A DNA stretch of 35,796 bases. Origin: Bacteroides sp. Its GTDB lineage: Bacteria; Bacteroidota; Bacteroidia; Bacteroidales; Bacteroidaceae. Location: contig JAGBWA010000010.1 of NCBI GenBank assembly GCA_017630035.1, forward strand, positions 1 to 35,796. The letters run 5' to 3'. Below the pieces are notes generated by a model. It did not search any database and was not told the origin of the DNA. It worked only from the letters and a program-made list of their open reading frames with translations. A program made the translations under genes and the position numbers. Positions 1-7,957 of the stretch are shown one piece after another (positions within the stretch are counted from its first letter, which is position 1; each line of letters begins with the position of its first letter).

Positions 1-72
1 AACTTCTCGCTCTTCCAGAGCCTGCCCGACAGTTGGGGTATTGACCAGTTCTTCCCCATCATGCCCATATGA
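1..72 (+). CDS. 3' end of an unrecognised protein-coding gene (partial)
   Basis: Reading frame 1 is open from the window edge for 23 codons and stops with TGA at 70-72. The visible C-terminus ends in ..WGIDQFFPIMPI and has a protein-like composition. The 5' part lies outside the window, so neither the length nor the family can be judged, and I do not recognise the tail. The next plus-strand gene is 1.4 kb away, so it is not in an operon with anything visible here. Confidence 0.45.
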   Translation, partial: NFSLFQSLPDSWGIDQFFPIMPI

Positions 73-83
73 GCAATAGGATG

Positions 84-128
84 ATGTGGACAAAAATAAA
101 CTGTCCACATTGTCCACATTGTCTACAT
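84..128. repeat. Cluster of 9-bp TGTCCACAT repeats (DnaA-box-like)
   Basis: Three tandem 9-mers lie at 102-128 (TGTCCACAT, TGTCCACAT, TGTCTACAT). One inverted copy (ATGTGGACA) lies at 84-92, so 84-92 and 102-110 form a perfect inverted repeat. Read as TTGTCCACA, the best copies match 8 of 9 positions of the DnaA box TTATNCACA. The cluster sits between the upstream gene end and a minus-strand terminator. Whether DnaA binds is unknown, and no dnaA or dnaN gene is nearby. Confidence 0.5.
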
Positions 129-159
129 CTGTTTGATAAGCTAATAGTCATTATAAAAC

Positions 160-197
160 AAAAAGCATCGACAATCATCAGATTATCAATGCTTTTT
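160..197 (-). terminator. Rho-independent terminator of tRNA-Pro
   Basis: An inverted repeat (AAAAAGCAT...ATGCTTTTTT) has a stem of about 17 bp around a 4-nt loop (ATCA). Two positions that mismatch on the plus strand become G-U wobbles on the minus strand, and the minus-strand stem ends in a U-run. It lies just downstream of the minus-strand tRNA-Pro gene. Confidence 0.7.
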
Positions 198-203
198 TGT
201 CAG

Positions 204-278
204 TCGGGATGACTGGATTCGAACCAGCGACCACACGCCCCCCAGACGCGTACTCTAACCGGGCTGAGCTACATCCCG
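204..278 (-). tRNA. tRNA-Pro, anticodon GGG
   Basis: The minus strand folds into a complete 75-nt cloverleaf. It has acceptor stem CGGGATG/CATCCCG, a D arm with GCTC/GAGT, anticodon stem CGCGT/GCGTG around loop CTGGGGG (anticodon GGG, reading CCC and CCU), and a T arm with TTCGAAT. The discriminator base is A and CCA is not encoded. It has its own promoter at 290-320 and a terminator at 160-197, so it is a monocistronic tRNA unit downstream of aroB. Confidence 0.95.
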
Positions 279-289
279 AATTGCGGCTG

Positions 290-320
290 CAAAGGTAGGG
301 CTTTATTTTGAAACTGCAAA
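290..320 (-). promoter_or_regulatory. Promoter of tRNA-Pro
   Basis: On the minus strand, -7 box TAccTTTG (290-297) and -33 box TTTG (317-320) are separated by 19 bp, a full match to the Bacteroidota sigma-ABfr consensus. The -7 box ends 11 nt before the mature tRNA 5' end at 278. Confidence 0.8.
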
Positions 321-337
321 TGTTTACAGTAGTTTTT

Positions 338-1402
338 TTATTCGCCCATGCATTCGCGGAAGAAGTCGAAGACTTCGAATAGGGTATCTTTGTCGGCTGT
401 TTGATTCAGACAGATGTCGCCAACGCCTTTCAGCAGGGTGAAGTTGATGATGCCGTTGCTGTTCTTCTTGTCGTGCGTCATCAATTCGTATAGTTGGTCG
501 TACTGCTTGCAAGTGAAGGAGAAGGTGCCGTAGTTTTCTTTGATGAATTGGATAACGGTGCGCATCAACTCTTTGGGGAAGCCTATTTTAATATAAGATA
601 GGTATAACTCGCATACCAATCCCCAAGCTACGGCGTAGCCGTGAAGTACTGGTCGGCCTTCGGCAAGTGCAAGACTTTCGAAGGCGTGTCCGATGGTATG
701 ACCAAGGTTCAGCGCTTTACGTATGCCATGCTCTTTGGGGTCTTCCTCTACAATGCGCTCTTTTACAGCTACCGAACGGCCTACCATTTGCTTCAATGCT
801 TCGTAGTCGATGTGCTCGATGTCGAAGGCAAGCAACTCGTCGAGGTGTGCTTGCGTGCTGATGAGGCCATGCTTTAGCATCTCGGCAAAGCCGGAGAGAA
901 TGTTTTGTGTATCAAGTGTTTGCAAGAAGGCGGTTTCTATCAATACGCTGGATGCGGGCGAGAATACGCCAATCTCGTTTTTCAATCCGTTGAAGTTGAT
1001 GCCCGTCTTTCCGCCTACCGATGCATCGACCATGGAGAGTAGGGTGGTGGGGATGTTGATGTAGCTGATGCCACGTTTGAAGGTGCTTGCGGCAAAGCCT
1101 CCGAGGTCGGTCACCATGCCTCCACCAAGGTTGATGAGGAGCGAATGGCGGCTTGCACCTTGTTGGCTCAGTGCTTGCCATACGGAGGCGAGTGTTTCGA
1201 GCGTTTTGTTTACATCGTCGGCACCGATGATTATCTCTTGATAAATTTCCCCTTTAGGGAAAATATTTTTTTCGTTAAGGAGACAATGCTTGTGCGTATT
1301 TTCGTCGGTAAGGACAAAAAGACGGTCGTGCGGACACTTTTTAATGGCATTTATTAAATCATTGCCAAAATTTCTACAAAGAATTACCTCTTGTTTGCTC
1401 AT
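338..1402 (-). CDS. aroB: 3-dehydroquinate synthase
   Basis: Catalyses the second step of the shikimate pathway, converting DAHP to 3-dehydroquinate with catalytic NAD+ and a divalent metal in the cytoplasm. The 354-aa length is normal for bacterial AroB. The glycine-rich NAD site GGGMVTDLGGF lies at about 93-103 and the substrate-binding DASVGGKTGIN at about 126-136. Probable metal ligands are E174, H235 (in LNLGHTIGHAFE) and H254 (in VLHGYAVAWG). The start ATG at 1400-1402 is 19 nt downstream of a -7 box at 1422-1429. The gene diverges from the small membrane protein at 1510 and no other shikimate gene is in the window. Confidence 0.97.
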   Translation of the reverse strand: MSKQEVILCRNFGNDLINAIKKCPHDRLFVLTDENTHKHCLLNEKNIFPKGEIYQEIIIGADDVNKTLETLASVWQALSQQGASRHSLLINLGGGMVTDLGGFAASTFKRGISYINIPTTLLSMVDASVGGKTGINFNGLKNEIGVFSPASSVLIETAFLQTLDTQNILSGFAEMLKHGLISTQAHLDELLAFDIEHIDYEALKQMVGRSVAVKERIVEEDPKEHGIRKALNLGHTIGHAFESLALAEGRPVLHGYAVAWGLVCELYLSYIKIGFPKELMRTVIQFIKENYGTFSFTCKQYDQLYELMTHDKKNSNGIINFTLLKGVGDICLNQTADKDTLFEVFDFFRECMGE

Positions 1403-1421
1403 TTGTATCAGTTTTGTGCTA

Positions 1422-1429
1422 CAAAGATA
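1422..1429 (-). promoter_or_regulatory. -7 box of aroB promoter
   Basis: The minus strand reads TAtcTTTG, matching TAnnTTTG, 19 nt upstream of the aroB start. I see no good -33 TTTG. The expected -33 region overlaps the divergent -7 box at 1452-1459. Confidence 0.55.
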
Positions 1430-1451
1430 CGCGCTTTTGCGGAAAAAGTTG

Positions 1452-1459
1452 TACCTTTG
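1452..1459 (+). promoter_or_regulatory. -7 box of the promoter for the membrane protein at 1510
   Basis: TAccTTTG on the plus strand lies about 50 nt upstream of the ATG at 1510. The -33 element is not clear. It is arranged back-to-back with the aroB promoter. Confidence 0.5.
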
Positions 1460-1509
1460 CGCCTTAAAATTGTAAAAGTCGCTATTTACGTTAAAATATT
1501 ACATCGAAA

Positions 1510-1914
1510 ATGAAGCCATTATTACCAGTATTTGCTCGTTTTTTAGGTTATGGAGTTATTGCGTTGGGTTTGTTTATGCCTTTCCTATTATATATGTTTG
1601 GAATGGTGAACAACCACAACTTGTTGCTATACAAAGAGTGCTCAAAGCTACTGATGATGTTTGGTGCATTGATGATTCTCTTTGCCATTCGTAAAAATGA
1701 GTGCGCCGAAATGTTGACTTTGCGCAATAAGGCTGCTCGCAATGCCATGTTCTTTACGGTGTTCTTCGTTTTCGGAAGCATGTTGTATCGTGTGTATCAA
1801 GGCAATCTGATGAATGTGGATTCTTCGTCGTTCTTGACCTTCTTGTTGGTGAATGTAGTTTGCCAAGAATATCTCATTAAAAAGGCCGCAATAGATGCCG
1901 CTTTTAAGCGATAA
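1510..1914 (+). CDS. Small integral membrane protein, function unknown
   Basis: The 134-aa protein has four hydrophobic segments at about 10-32, 45-60, 78-95 and 105-122, joined by short loops containing KNECAEMLTLRNKAARNA and YQGNLMNVDSS. It has no signal-peptide cleavage motif and no catalytic motif I recognise. The start ATG is preceded by a plausible promoter at 1452. It stands alone, followed by 130 bp and the large receptor gene. It is probably a four-helix inner-membrane protein. I cannot assign a family. Confidence 0.75.
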   Translation: MKPLLPVFARFLGYGVIALGLFMPFLLYMFGMVNNHNLLLYKECSKLLMMFGALMILFAIRKNECAEMLTLRNKAARNAMFFTVFFVFGSMLYRVYQGNLMNVDSSSFLTFLLVNVVCQEYLIKKAAIDAAFKR

Positions 1915-1968
1915 TTTCGTTAAATATCCCAATTTAACCACCATTAACATATTTTTTGCTGAAATTGA

Positions 1969-1989
1969 TTAAACCTTTTATCGGTTTAA
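1969..1989. repeat. Inverted repeat TTAAACC...GGTTTAA upstream of the receptor gene
   Basis: 7-bp arms at 1969-1975 and 1983-1989 lie around a 7-nt spacer, 57 bp before the ATG at 2047. Related TTAAACC words recur downstream of the same gene at 5067, 5088 and 5132. It may be an operator or an mRNA leader hairpin. Confidence 0.35.
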
Positions 1990-2046
1990 AAGTCAAAGGT
2001 TCAGTGTGAAAAAAGATTTGTATTAATTAAATAAATATCGTTCTGA

Positions 2047-5028
2047 ATGAAAAAAATGATGATTGGAGCTGTGTTGCTCTTTATGACGAGTCTCTCCGTA
2101 CTTGCTCAGACAAAGAACATCGAAGTGTCGGGTAGAGTAGTGGAAGCTGAGAGTGGTGAACCTGCTATTCAAGCTAATGTGCAATTGTTATCATTGCCAG
2201 ATAGTACCTATATTAATGGTGCTGCTACTTCTGTCGATGGTACTTTTACATTGCCAAAGGCTGCTGCAGGCAATTATGCATTGAAATTTACGTATGTAGG
2301 TTTTAAAACAAAGGTTTTGCCGTTGAGACTTACTACCGACAAAACTGAAAGAAACATCGGTACTATTACATTGGAAACCGATGCCGTTATGTTGGAAGAA
2401 GCCGTGGTAACTGCTGAAGCTGCTAAGGTACAAGTATCGGAAGATACATTGTTGTATAACGCAGCTGCTTATCGTACACCACAAGGTGCTATGCTTGAAG
2501 AATTGGTGCGTAAGCTTCCTGGTGCAGAAGTTGATGATAATGGTAACGTTAAAATCAATGGTAAGCAAGTAAGCAAGCTCTTGGTAAGCGGTAAGGAATT
2601 CTTTGGTGGCGACGTAGCTACAGGTTTGCAGAACTTGCCTGTAGAAATGATCGAACGCATCAAGACTTACGACCAACAATCGGATGCTGCTCGCTTGACT
2701 GGTATCGACGATGGTGAAGAAGAAACTGTACTCGACCTTACCGTGAAGAAGGGTATGAACCAAGGTTGGTTGATGAACTTCGACGTAGCTGGTGGTACTG
2801 AAGACCGCTACTCTGGTCGTGCAACCGTAAACTACTATAACGACAATGCACAAGCAACCATCATTGGTAACTTGAACAATACTGGTAGCATGGGATTCAG
2901 TGGCGGTGGTGCTCGCTTCATGAGAAACCAAGGTGAGAGAATTAACAAAATGGCTGGTGGTAGCTTCGCTTACGAAAACGATAAGCTTGAAATCGGTGGT
3001 AGTGTTCGTTACAACAACAATAAGAACAACTCAATCTCTACTGGTTATGCCGAAAACTTCTTGCCTAACGGTACTTCATCGTTCAGCAACTCGAACAGAT
3101 ATAACCTTAGCAAGAACCAAAACTTCAACTTCAACATGCGCTTGGAGTGGAGACCAGACTCTTTGACAACCCTTTTGTTCCGTCCGAACATCACAGTTGG
3201 CGATAACTACAGCACATCGAATAGTGAATCGGGTACATTCAACGCTGACCCATATGCAGAAATCTACGGTGGTTTGAATCCAAATCACTACCTCAGCTTA
3301 TCAAATATGATTGGCTCAAGTAGCTATGTTGATCCATTCCAAGCTATCCGCGTAAACTTGTCTAACAGTGGTTCGTTGAGCGATGGTAACAACCTTTCTG
3401 GTAGCGCAAGCTTGCAATTGAGCCGTCGTTTAAATAGTGATGGTCGTAACCTCATGGTGGAATTGCGTACTAACTTCGGTGATAGCGATAGCGATTCATA
3501 TTCAGAAAATATTACTAAGTATTTCGCTACAAATAGCACTCAACCACTTCACCGTTACAACACTTCTCCATCAGACAATCAATCGTATAGCGCACGTGTG
3601 CAATATAGCGAACCTATCGCTAAGCAAACTTACTTGCAATTCAGCTATCAATTCCAATATAGCCAAAACAAGAGCGATAGAAGAGCGTATGCAATCTATG
3701 AACTCGATCCTGATTGGCACATTGGCGAACCATTGCCAAATGGCTTGTTGGATGGTGACAAATATTTGGACGCTGGTGCTAGCCAATACGCTGAATACAA
3801 GAACTACAACCATAGTGCACAAGTAACTTTGCGTTTCAACCGCGACGACTGGCAACTTAGCGCAGGTTTGAACTTCCAACCACAACGCTCGGTAATGTCG
3901 TACGAAAAGAACGGATATGCCATCGATACAGCACGCACAGTATTCAACTTCAGCCCGAATATTGACTACCGCTATCGCTTCTCTAAGCAAAGCCAATTGC
4001 GTTTCCAATATCGTGGTCGTAGCTCACAACCAAGCATGACAAACTTGTTGCCTATCACAGACAACTCGAATCCGTTGAACATTACTATGGGTAACCCAGG
4101 TTTGAAACCATCGTTCAATCACAACATCTCGATGTTCTTCAACGATTTCAAATATGAAACCCAACAAAACATCACTACTAACCTTACTTTCTCTACAACC
4201 CAAAATAGCATAAGCAACATTCGTCGTTACAATGCTGAAACAGGTGCGTGGACAGTACAACCAGAAAATATCAACGGTACTTGGAATGCGATGGCAATGT
4301 TTGGTTATGGTACAGCATTGAAGAACCAAAAGTTCACAATCAACACCTTCTCAACTGCTAACTATTCAAACAACGTTGGTTATTTGACAGTGGGTCAAGC
4401 TGATCCTCAAAAGAATACTACTACCAACTTGATGTTGATGGAAAATATTAATGGTGCATATCGTAACGACTGGTTGGAAATCGGTATCCAAGGTGGTATT
4501 AACTACAACATTGAAAAGGATAAGTTGAACCCAATCAATAACCAAGAAACTTACACCTTCAACTATGGTGGTAACGTACAAGTTATGACAAATTGGAACA
4601 TGGTGATCAACTCTAACATCACTAACCAAGCTCGTCGCGGTTATGCTGACCAATCAATGAACAAAGACGAATTGATTTGGAACGTTCAAGTAGCTCAAAC
4701 CTTCTTGAAGGGTGCAGCAACACTTAGCTTGGAATTCTATGACATCTTGAAACAACAAAGCAACATCACACGTTCGATGACAGCAAGCGGCCGTTCAGTA
4801 TACCAATACAACGGTATCAATAGCTATGCAATGTTGCACTTCACTTATCGCTTGAACATCTTTGGTAGCAAGTCTGCTCGCGATCAAATGCAAAACCAAT
4901 TCATGATGGGCGGCTTCGGCGGCGGCATGATGCCTCCAATGGGCGGTGGTAATCGTGGTGGTGGCGCTGGTCGTCCTCCTATGGGTGGCGGTGGCTTTGG
5001 TGGCGGTTTCGGCGGTGGTCGTCGCTAA
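2047..5028 (+). CDS. Outer membrane beta-barrel receptor (carboxypeptidase-regulatory-like N-domain, OMP_b-brl_3 type) with Gly/Met/Pro-rich tail
   Basis: This 993-aa outer membrane protein resembles the large TonB-receptor-like barrels of Bacteroidota. A signal peptide (about 1-20, ending SVLAQ) precedes a carboxypeptidase-regulatory-like Ig domain (about 25-110; VSGRVVEAESGEPAIQANV). A plug-like segment follows (about 115-240; LEELVRKLPGAEVDDNGNVKINGKQV), then a long Asn/Tyr/Ser-rich barrel with alternating aromatic strands. The likely last strand (MLHFTYRLNIF) is not terminal. About 54 residues follow, ending in a tail of GGF, GGGMMPP and GGGR blocks. The substrate is unknown, and no SusD partner or regulator is adjacent. 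TTG/GGT/AAC-rich codon use suggests strong expression. A terminator follows at 5065-5122. Confidence 0.88.
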   Translation: MKKMMIGAVLLFMTSLSVLAQTKNIEVSGRVVEAESGEPAIQANVQLLSLPDSTYINGAATSVDGTFTLPKAAAGNYALKFTYVGFKTKVLPLRLTTDKTERNIGTITLETDAVMLEEAVVTAEAAKVQVSEDTLLYNAAAYRTPQGAMLEELVRKLPGAEVDDNGNVKINGKQVSKLLVSGKEFFGGDVATGLQNLPVEMIERIKTYDQQSDAARLTGIDDGEEETVLDLTVKKGMNQGWLMNFDVAGGTEDRYSGRATVNYYNDNAQATIIGNLNNTGSMGFSGGGARFMRNQGERINKMAGGSFAYENDKLEIGGSVRYNNNKNNSISTGYAENFLPNGTSSFSNSNRYNLSKNQNFNFNMRLEWRPDSLTTLLFRPNITVGDNYSTSNSESGTFNADPYAEIYGGLNPNHYLSLSNMIGSSSYVDPFQAIRVNLSNSGSLSDGNNLSGSASLQLSRRLNSDGRNLMVELRTNFGDSDSDSYSENITKYFATNSTQPLHRYNTSPSDNQSYSARVQYSEPIAKQTYLQFSYQFQYSQNKSDRRAYAIYELDPDWHIGEPLPNGLLDGDKYLDAGASQYAEYKNYNHSAQVTLRFNRDDWQLSAGLNFQPQRSVMSYEKNGYAIDTARTVFNFSPNIDYRYRFSKQSQLRFQYRGRSSQPSMTNLLPITDNSNPLNITMGNPGLKPSFNHNISMFFNDFKYETQQNITTNLTFSTTQNSISNIRRYNAETGAWTVQPENINGTWNAMAMFGYGTALKNQKFTINTFSTANYSNNVGYLTVGQADPQKNTTTNLMLMENINGAYRNDWLEIGIQGGINYNIEKDKLNPINNQETYTFNYGGNVQVMTNWNMVINSNITNQARRGYADQSMNKDELIWNVQVAQTFLKGAATLSLEFYDILKQQSNITRSMTASGRSVYQYNGINSYAMLHFTYRLNIFGSKSARDQMQNQFMMGGFGGGMMPPMGGGNRGGGAGRPPMGGGGFGGGFGGGRR

Positions 5029-5064
5029 TAATAAACCGGCATAGATAGCCAACTACATAATTAC

Positions 5065-5122
5065 ATTAAACCTTCTTGCTGATTAGGTTAAACCTTTTAA
5101 GCAAGAAGGTTTAATGTTTTTA
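5065..5122 (+). terminator. Terminator after the receptor gene
   Basis: A perfect 16-bp inverted repeat (5065-5080 with 5100-5115) encloses a 19-nt loop and is followed by GTTTTTAGG. The loop contains GGTTAAACC. It lies 37 bp after the receptor stop codon. Confidence 0.6.
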
Positions 5123-5143
5123 GGCTTCAGGTTAAACCTTTTT
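5085..5143. repeat. Two copies of AGGTTAAACCTTTT
   Basis: The 14-bp word occurs at 5085-5098 and at about 5130-5143. Each copy holds the 9-bp palindrome GGTTAAACC. One copy lies inside the terminator loop, the other just upstream of the cls promoter. The words resemble the inverted repeat at 1969-1989 on the other side of the receptor gene. Confidence 0.4.
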
Positions 5144-5156
5144 CTATCCATATTTA

Positions 5157-5185
5157 TTGTTATTGATAGTTTTTTTGTATGTTTG
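5157..5185 (+). promoter_or_regulatory. Promoter of cls
   Basis: A -33 TTG (5157-5159) and a -7 TAtgTTTG (5178-5185) are spaced 18 bp apart. They predict transcription starting near 5191 and support the ATG at 5205 as the cls start rather than the in-frame TTG at 5157. Confidence 0.6.
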
Positions 5186-5204
5186 TACGCAAATATCACT
5201 AAAC

Positions 5205-6641
5205 ATGGACTGGACAGCTCTTATAAATCAAGTTCCTGGCATTGTGTTTGAGCTACTATTGTCGGTAACAATCATCGGGGCCATTATCATTATTATTTTG
5301 GATAATCGAAACCCCGTAAAGAGTCTTGCGTGGATATTGGTTCTGGTCTTTCTTCCTTTGGTGGGGTTGTTGCTCTACTATTTCTTTGGTCGCGATACTC
5401 GTCGCATCCGTATCATTAACAAAAAAACATACGGCCGTATGTTGCAGAAACCTATGGCTGAGTATCTTGCTCAGCAAGAAACGTTTCTTCCGCATAATTA
5501 TGGCCGACTGATTTCGCTCTTTCGTAATAACTCGAAAGCACTTCCTTTCGATGGCAATTCAGTAGCAATCTATACCACCGGTACAGAGATGCTGGATTCG
5601 TTGTTGCATCAACTTGAACGTGCAACGAAGCACATCCATTTGCAATTCTATATTTTTGAGGACGATCCTGTAGGCCGACAGGTGAAAGAGGTATTGATGC
5701 GCAAGGCAAAACAAGGCGTTGAGGTGCGCGTTTTGTACGACGATGTGGGATGCTTGCATGTGCCGAATGATTTCTTCCAAGAGATGCGTGATGCCAGTGT
5801 AGAGGTAAGCGAATTTCTTGAAGTTCGTTTCCCACGCTTTGCAAGTGGCGTGAATTACCGCAATCATCGAAAGATAGTTGTGATTGATGGTAGTGTAGGA
5901 TTTATTGGTGGCATGAATCTTGCCAATCGCTATGTGAATGGAGTGGAATGGGGTGTATGGCGCGATACGCACATCATGATACAGGGAAAGGCAATTCATG
6001 GACTCCAAACAACGTTCTTGCTCGATTGGTATTTCGTGACCGGTACGTTACTGACCGATGGACGTTATTTCCCTACGCAAGAGGTTTGTGGCGACTCCTT
6101 GATTCAAGTCGTAGCGAGTTCTCCGGTAGGGCCGTGGAGAGAAATTATGCAGGGATTGACAACCTCTATTGCGCTTGCAAAGCGCTATTTCTATATTCAA
6201 ACGCCCTATTTCATGCCCACTGAATCGGTGAGAATGGCATTGACTACTGCTGCAGTTTCGGGTGTGGATGTGCGACTGATGATACCGCGAAAGGCCGATA
6301 GCTGGTTGGTAAGCAAAGCATCGTATTCCTACATCCGAGATATGCTTCAAGCAGGCGTGAAAGTCTATTTCTACGAAAAAGGTTTCTTGCATTCAAAGTT
6401 GTGGGTAAGCGATGATATGCTATCCTCCGTAGGCTCTACGAATATTGACTTCCGTAGTTTTGAGCATAACTTTGAGGCAAATGCATTTATCTATGACGAG
6501 GAAACGGCCATGAAAATGTGCGAAATATTCCTTGTCGATCAGCATGAATGTACGCAAATTACATTGAAGCAGTGGAAAAAACGACCATGGTATAGCAAGT
6601 TTGTGGAGAGTGTAGTTCGCTTGCTATCTCCTCTATTATAG
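5205..6641 (+). CDS. cls: Cardiolipin synthase (phospholipase D superfamily)
   Basis: A membrane enzyme that condenses phosphatidylglycerol to cardiolipin. From the ATG at 5205 it is 478 aa. Two N-terminal transmembrane helices (FELLLSVTIIGAIIIII and LAWILVLVFLPLVGLLLYYF) match the PLD-nuclease N-terminal region. They are followed by two HKD catalytic motifs: H221 in NHRKIVVIDG with GFIGGMN, and H396 in LHSKLWVSD with GSTNIDFRSF. The order and length fit bacterial ClsA-type enzymes. An upstream TTG would add 16 residues but lies inside the promoter. The 3' end overlaps the convergent rsmD stop by a few bases. Confidence 0.95.
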   Translation: MDWTALINQVPGIVFELLLSVTIIGAIIIIILDNRNPVKSLAWILVLVFLPLVGLLLYYFFGRDTRRIRIINKKTYGRMLQKPMAEYLAQQETFLPHNYGRLISLFRNNSKALPFDGNSVAIYTTGTEMLDSLLHQLERATKHIHLQFYIFEDDPVGRQVKEVLMRKAKQGVEVRVLYDDVGCLHVPNDFFQEMRDASVEVSEFLEVRFPRFASGVNYRNHRKIVVIDGSVGFIGGMNLANRYVNGVEWGVWRDTHIMIQGKAIHGLQTTFLLDWYFVTGTLLTDGRYFPTQEVCGDSLIQVVASSPVGPWREIMQGLTTSIALAKRYFYIQTPYFMPTESVRMALTTAAVSGVDVRLMIPRKADSWLVSKASYSYIRDMLQAGVKVYFYEKGFLHSKLWVSDDMLSSVGSTNIDFRSFEHNFEANAFIYDEETAMKMCEIFLVDQHECTQITLKQWKKRPWYSKFVESVVRLLSPLL

Positions 6642-7172
6642 TTCAAAGAAGGAGAAGTTTACACTACCATAAGCTCGGCGTTCAACAAACTTTGGGTGTG
6701 CTTCGAAGTTATTCTTCTTGCCATGTTCCAATACAAAAATTCCCCCTTCCTTTAGTAGTTCTTTTTCGAATATCAAGTCGGGTAGCGTTTCCAAATTGGG
6801 TAGTTCGTAAGGAGGGTCGGCAAAGATAAAGTCGAACTTTTCTCTACAGCCGGCAATGTACTTGAACACATCTCCACGGATAGGTATGCAGCGGTCGGTT
6901 TTAACTTCTTTCATTATTTTGCAGATGAATGCATAGTGGTCGCGGTCTTTTTCCACACTGATTATCTGCTCGCATCCTCTCGAAACCAACTCGATGCTGA
7001 TGCTACCGGTTCCTGCAAAGAGGTCTAAGGCATATACGCCTTCTTCAAAATCTATTTGGTTGGAGAGTACGTTGAATAGATTCTCTTTGGCGAAGTCGGT
7101 GGTGGGACGTGCTTTGAAGCTATGGGGCACATCGAAACGACGACGTTTGTATATTCCGCTAATTACTCGCAT
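6636..7172 (-). CDS. rsmD: 16S rRNA (guanine(966)-N(2))-methyltransferase RsmD
   Basis: An SAM-dependent methyltransferase that modifies G966 of 16S rRNA in the 30S subunit. Its 178-aa length is typical. The N-terminal MRVISGIYKRR matches the family opening (RIIGG..RGR-like). Motif I ALDLFAGTGSISIEL binds SAM and motif IV FADPPYELP is the N2-guanine catalytic motif. The start overlaps the end of the DUF3822 gene by about 10 bp, so the two are translationally linked. This pairing is common in Bacteroidales. The stop codon meets the convergent cls stop codon. Confidence 0.96.
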   Translation of the reverse strand: MRVISGIYKRRRFDVPHSFKARPTTDFAKENLFNVLSNQIDFEEGVYALDLFAGTGSISIELVSRGCEQIISVEKDRDHYAFICKIMKEVKTDRCIPIRGDVFKYIAGCREKFDFIFADPPYELPNLETLPDLIFEKELLKEGGIFVLEHGKKNNFEAHPKFVERRAYGSVNFSFFEL

Positions 7173-7942
7173 GATGTGATGGCTTGGAAGTCTAAATTTG
7201 TAGCAGGATTCATGATGAATACTTGCTTGATGTATTTTTGCAACTCTTGCATAAGAGCTTCTTTGGCTAAGAACTTGCCTGTTAAGTGCAGTTCGTCGCG
7301 CTCTTGCTCAAAGCCCAACTGTTTCCATATATATAATAGGTAATATACTTGGTCGGCTGTTTCTTTACAGGGGAATGAGTTTGCAAGTAATATTCTGCCT
7401 CGTTCGTAAGCAAAGAGTTCCATGCCCTCTTTTCGTAGGTGTGCATAAAGCTTTCGGCAGTTGCCTAGTCTGCTTTTGGTGGAAAAGAAGTCGATAAGTG
7501 GTGTGCTTTGTGCAAAGAACTTTGCGTTGGGAAAACGCTCGGTCAAGAAGTTCTTGGTGCTTTTGTCGATGCTGAACAAAACAACGAGGTTGTTATTGCT
7601 CAAGATGTTGTAGAGTATTGTTTCGTTGGCTTGTTTGGGGTGGTTGTAGTAGAATATCTCTTCGGCTTGTTCGTCTTCGAACAGTTCAAGAGGCATGTAT
7701 GTAACCCTCTGTCCTGCCATTAGGATGTTTACCCTAAGGTAGTTATGTTGCAAGCATTCGGTGTCGTTGAATGCATTCTTCAGGTTGGCAGTTAGTGACA
7801 AGCTTTCGTCGATGGGATAATCGCTTATCAATGTTTCTGCATTGTTGTGAGGGTTAAATACGGAAAAAGAAAATCCATCCGTACTAAGACGGATGGATAA
7901 TGTATATTGTTCCGATTTACTAAAATCAGTGTTTCCTGTCAT
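7163..7942 (-). CDS. DUF3822 family protein
   Basis: A 259-aa cytoplasmic protein with no signal peptide or membrane segment. The sequence (LSIRLSTDGFSFSVFNP near the N-terminus, YLLYIWKQLGFEQERDELHL near the C-terminus) matches what I know of DUF3822, a Bacteroidota family usually encoded just upstream of rsmD. Its layout of repeated beta-strand/helix blocks recalls actin/ASKHA folds, but this is inference. The molecular function is unknown. It lies 15 bp downstream of the preceding gene and overlaps rsmD, so the three probably form one operon. Confidence 0.85.
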   Translation of the reverse strand: MTGNTDFSKSEQYTLSIRLSTDGFSFSVFNPHNNAETLISDYPIDESLSLTANLKNAFNDTECLQHNYLRVNILMAGQRVTYMPLELFEDEQAEEIFYYNHPKQANETILYNILSNNNLVVLFSIDKSTKNFLTERFPNAKFFAQSTPLIDFFSTKSRLGNCRKLYAHLRKEGMELFAYERGRILLANSFPCKETADQVYYLLYIWKQLGFEQERDELHLTGKFLAKEALMQELQKYIKQVFIMNPATNLDFQAITSCE

Positions 7943-7957
7943 ACATGTAGGGTGAGA

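Noticed and set aside
2191..2931. 246-aa minus-strand ORF antisense to the receptor gene
   Set aside because: The composition is unlike a protein, it has no start context, and the plus-strand frame is a clear outer membrane receptor.
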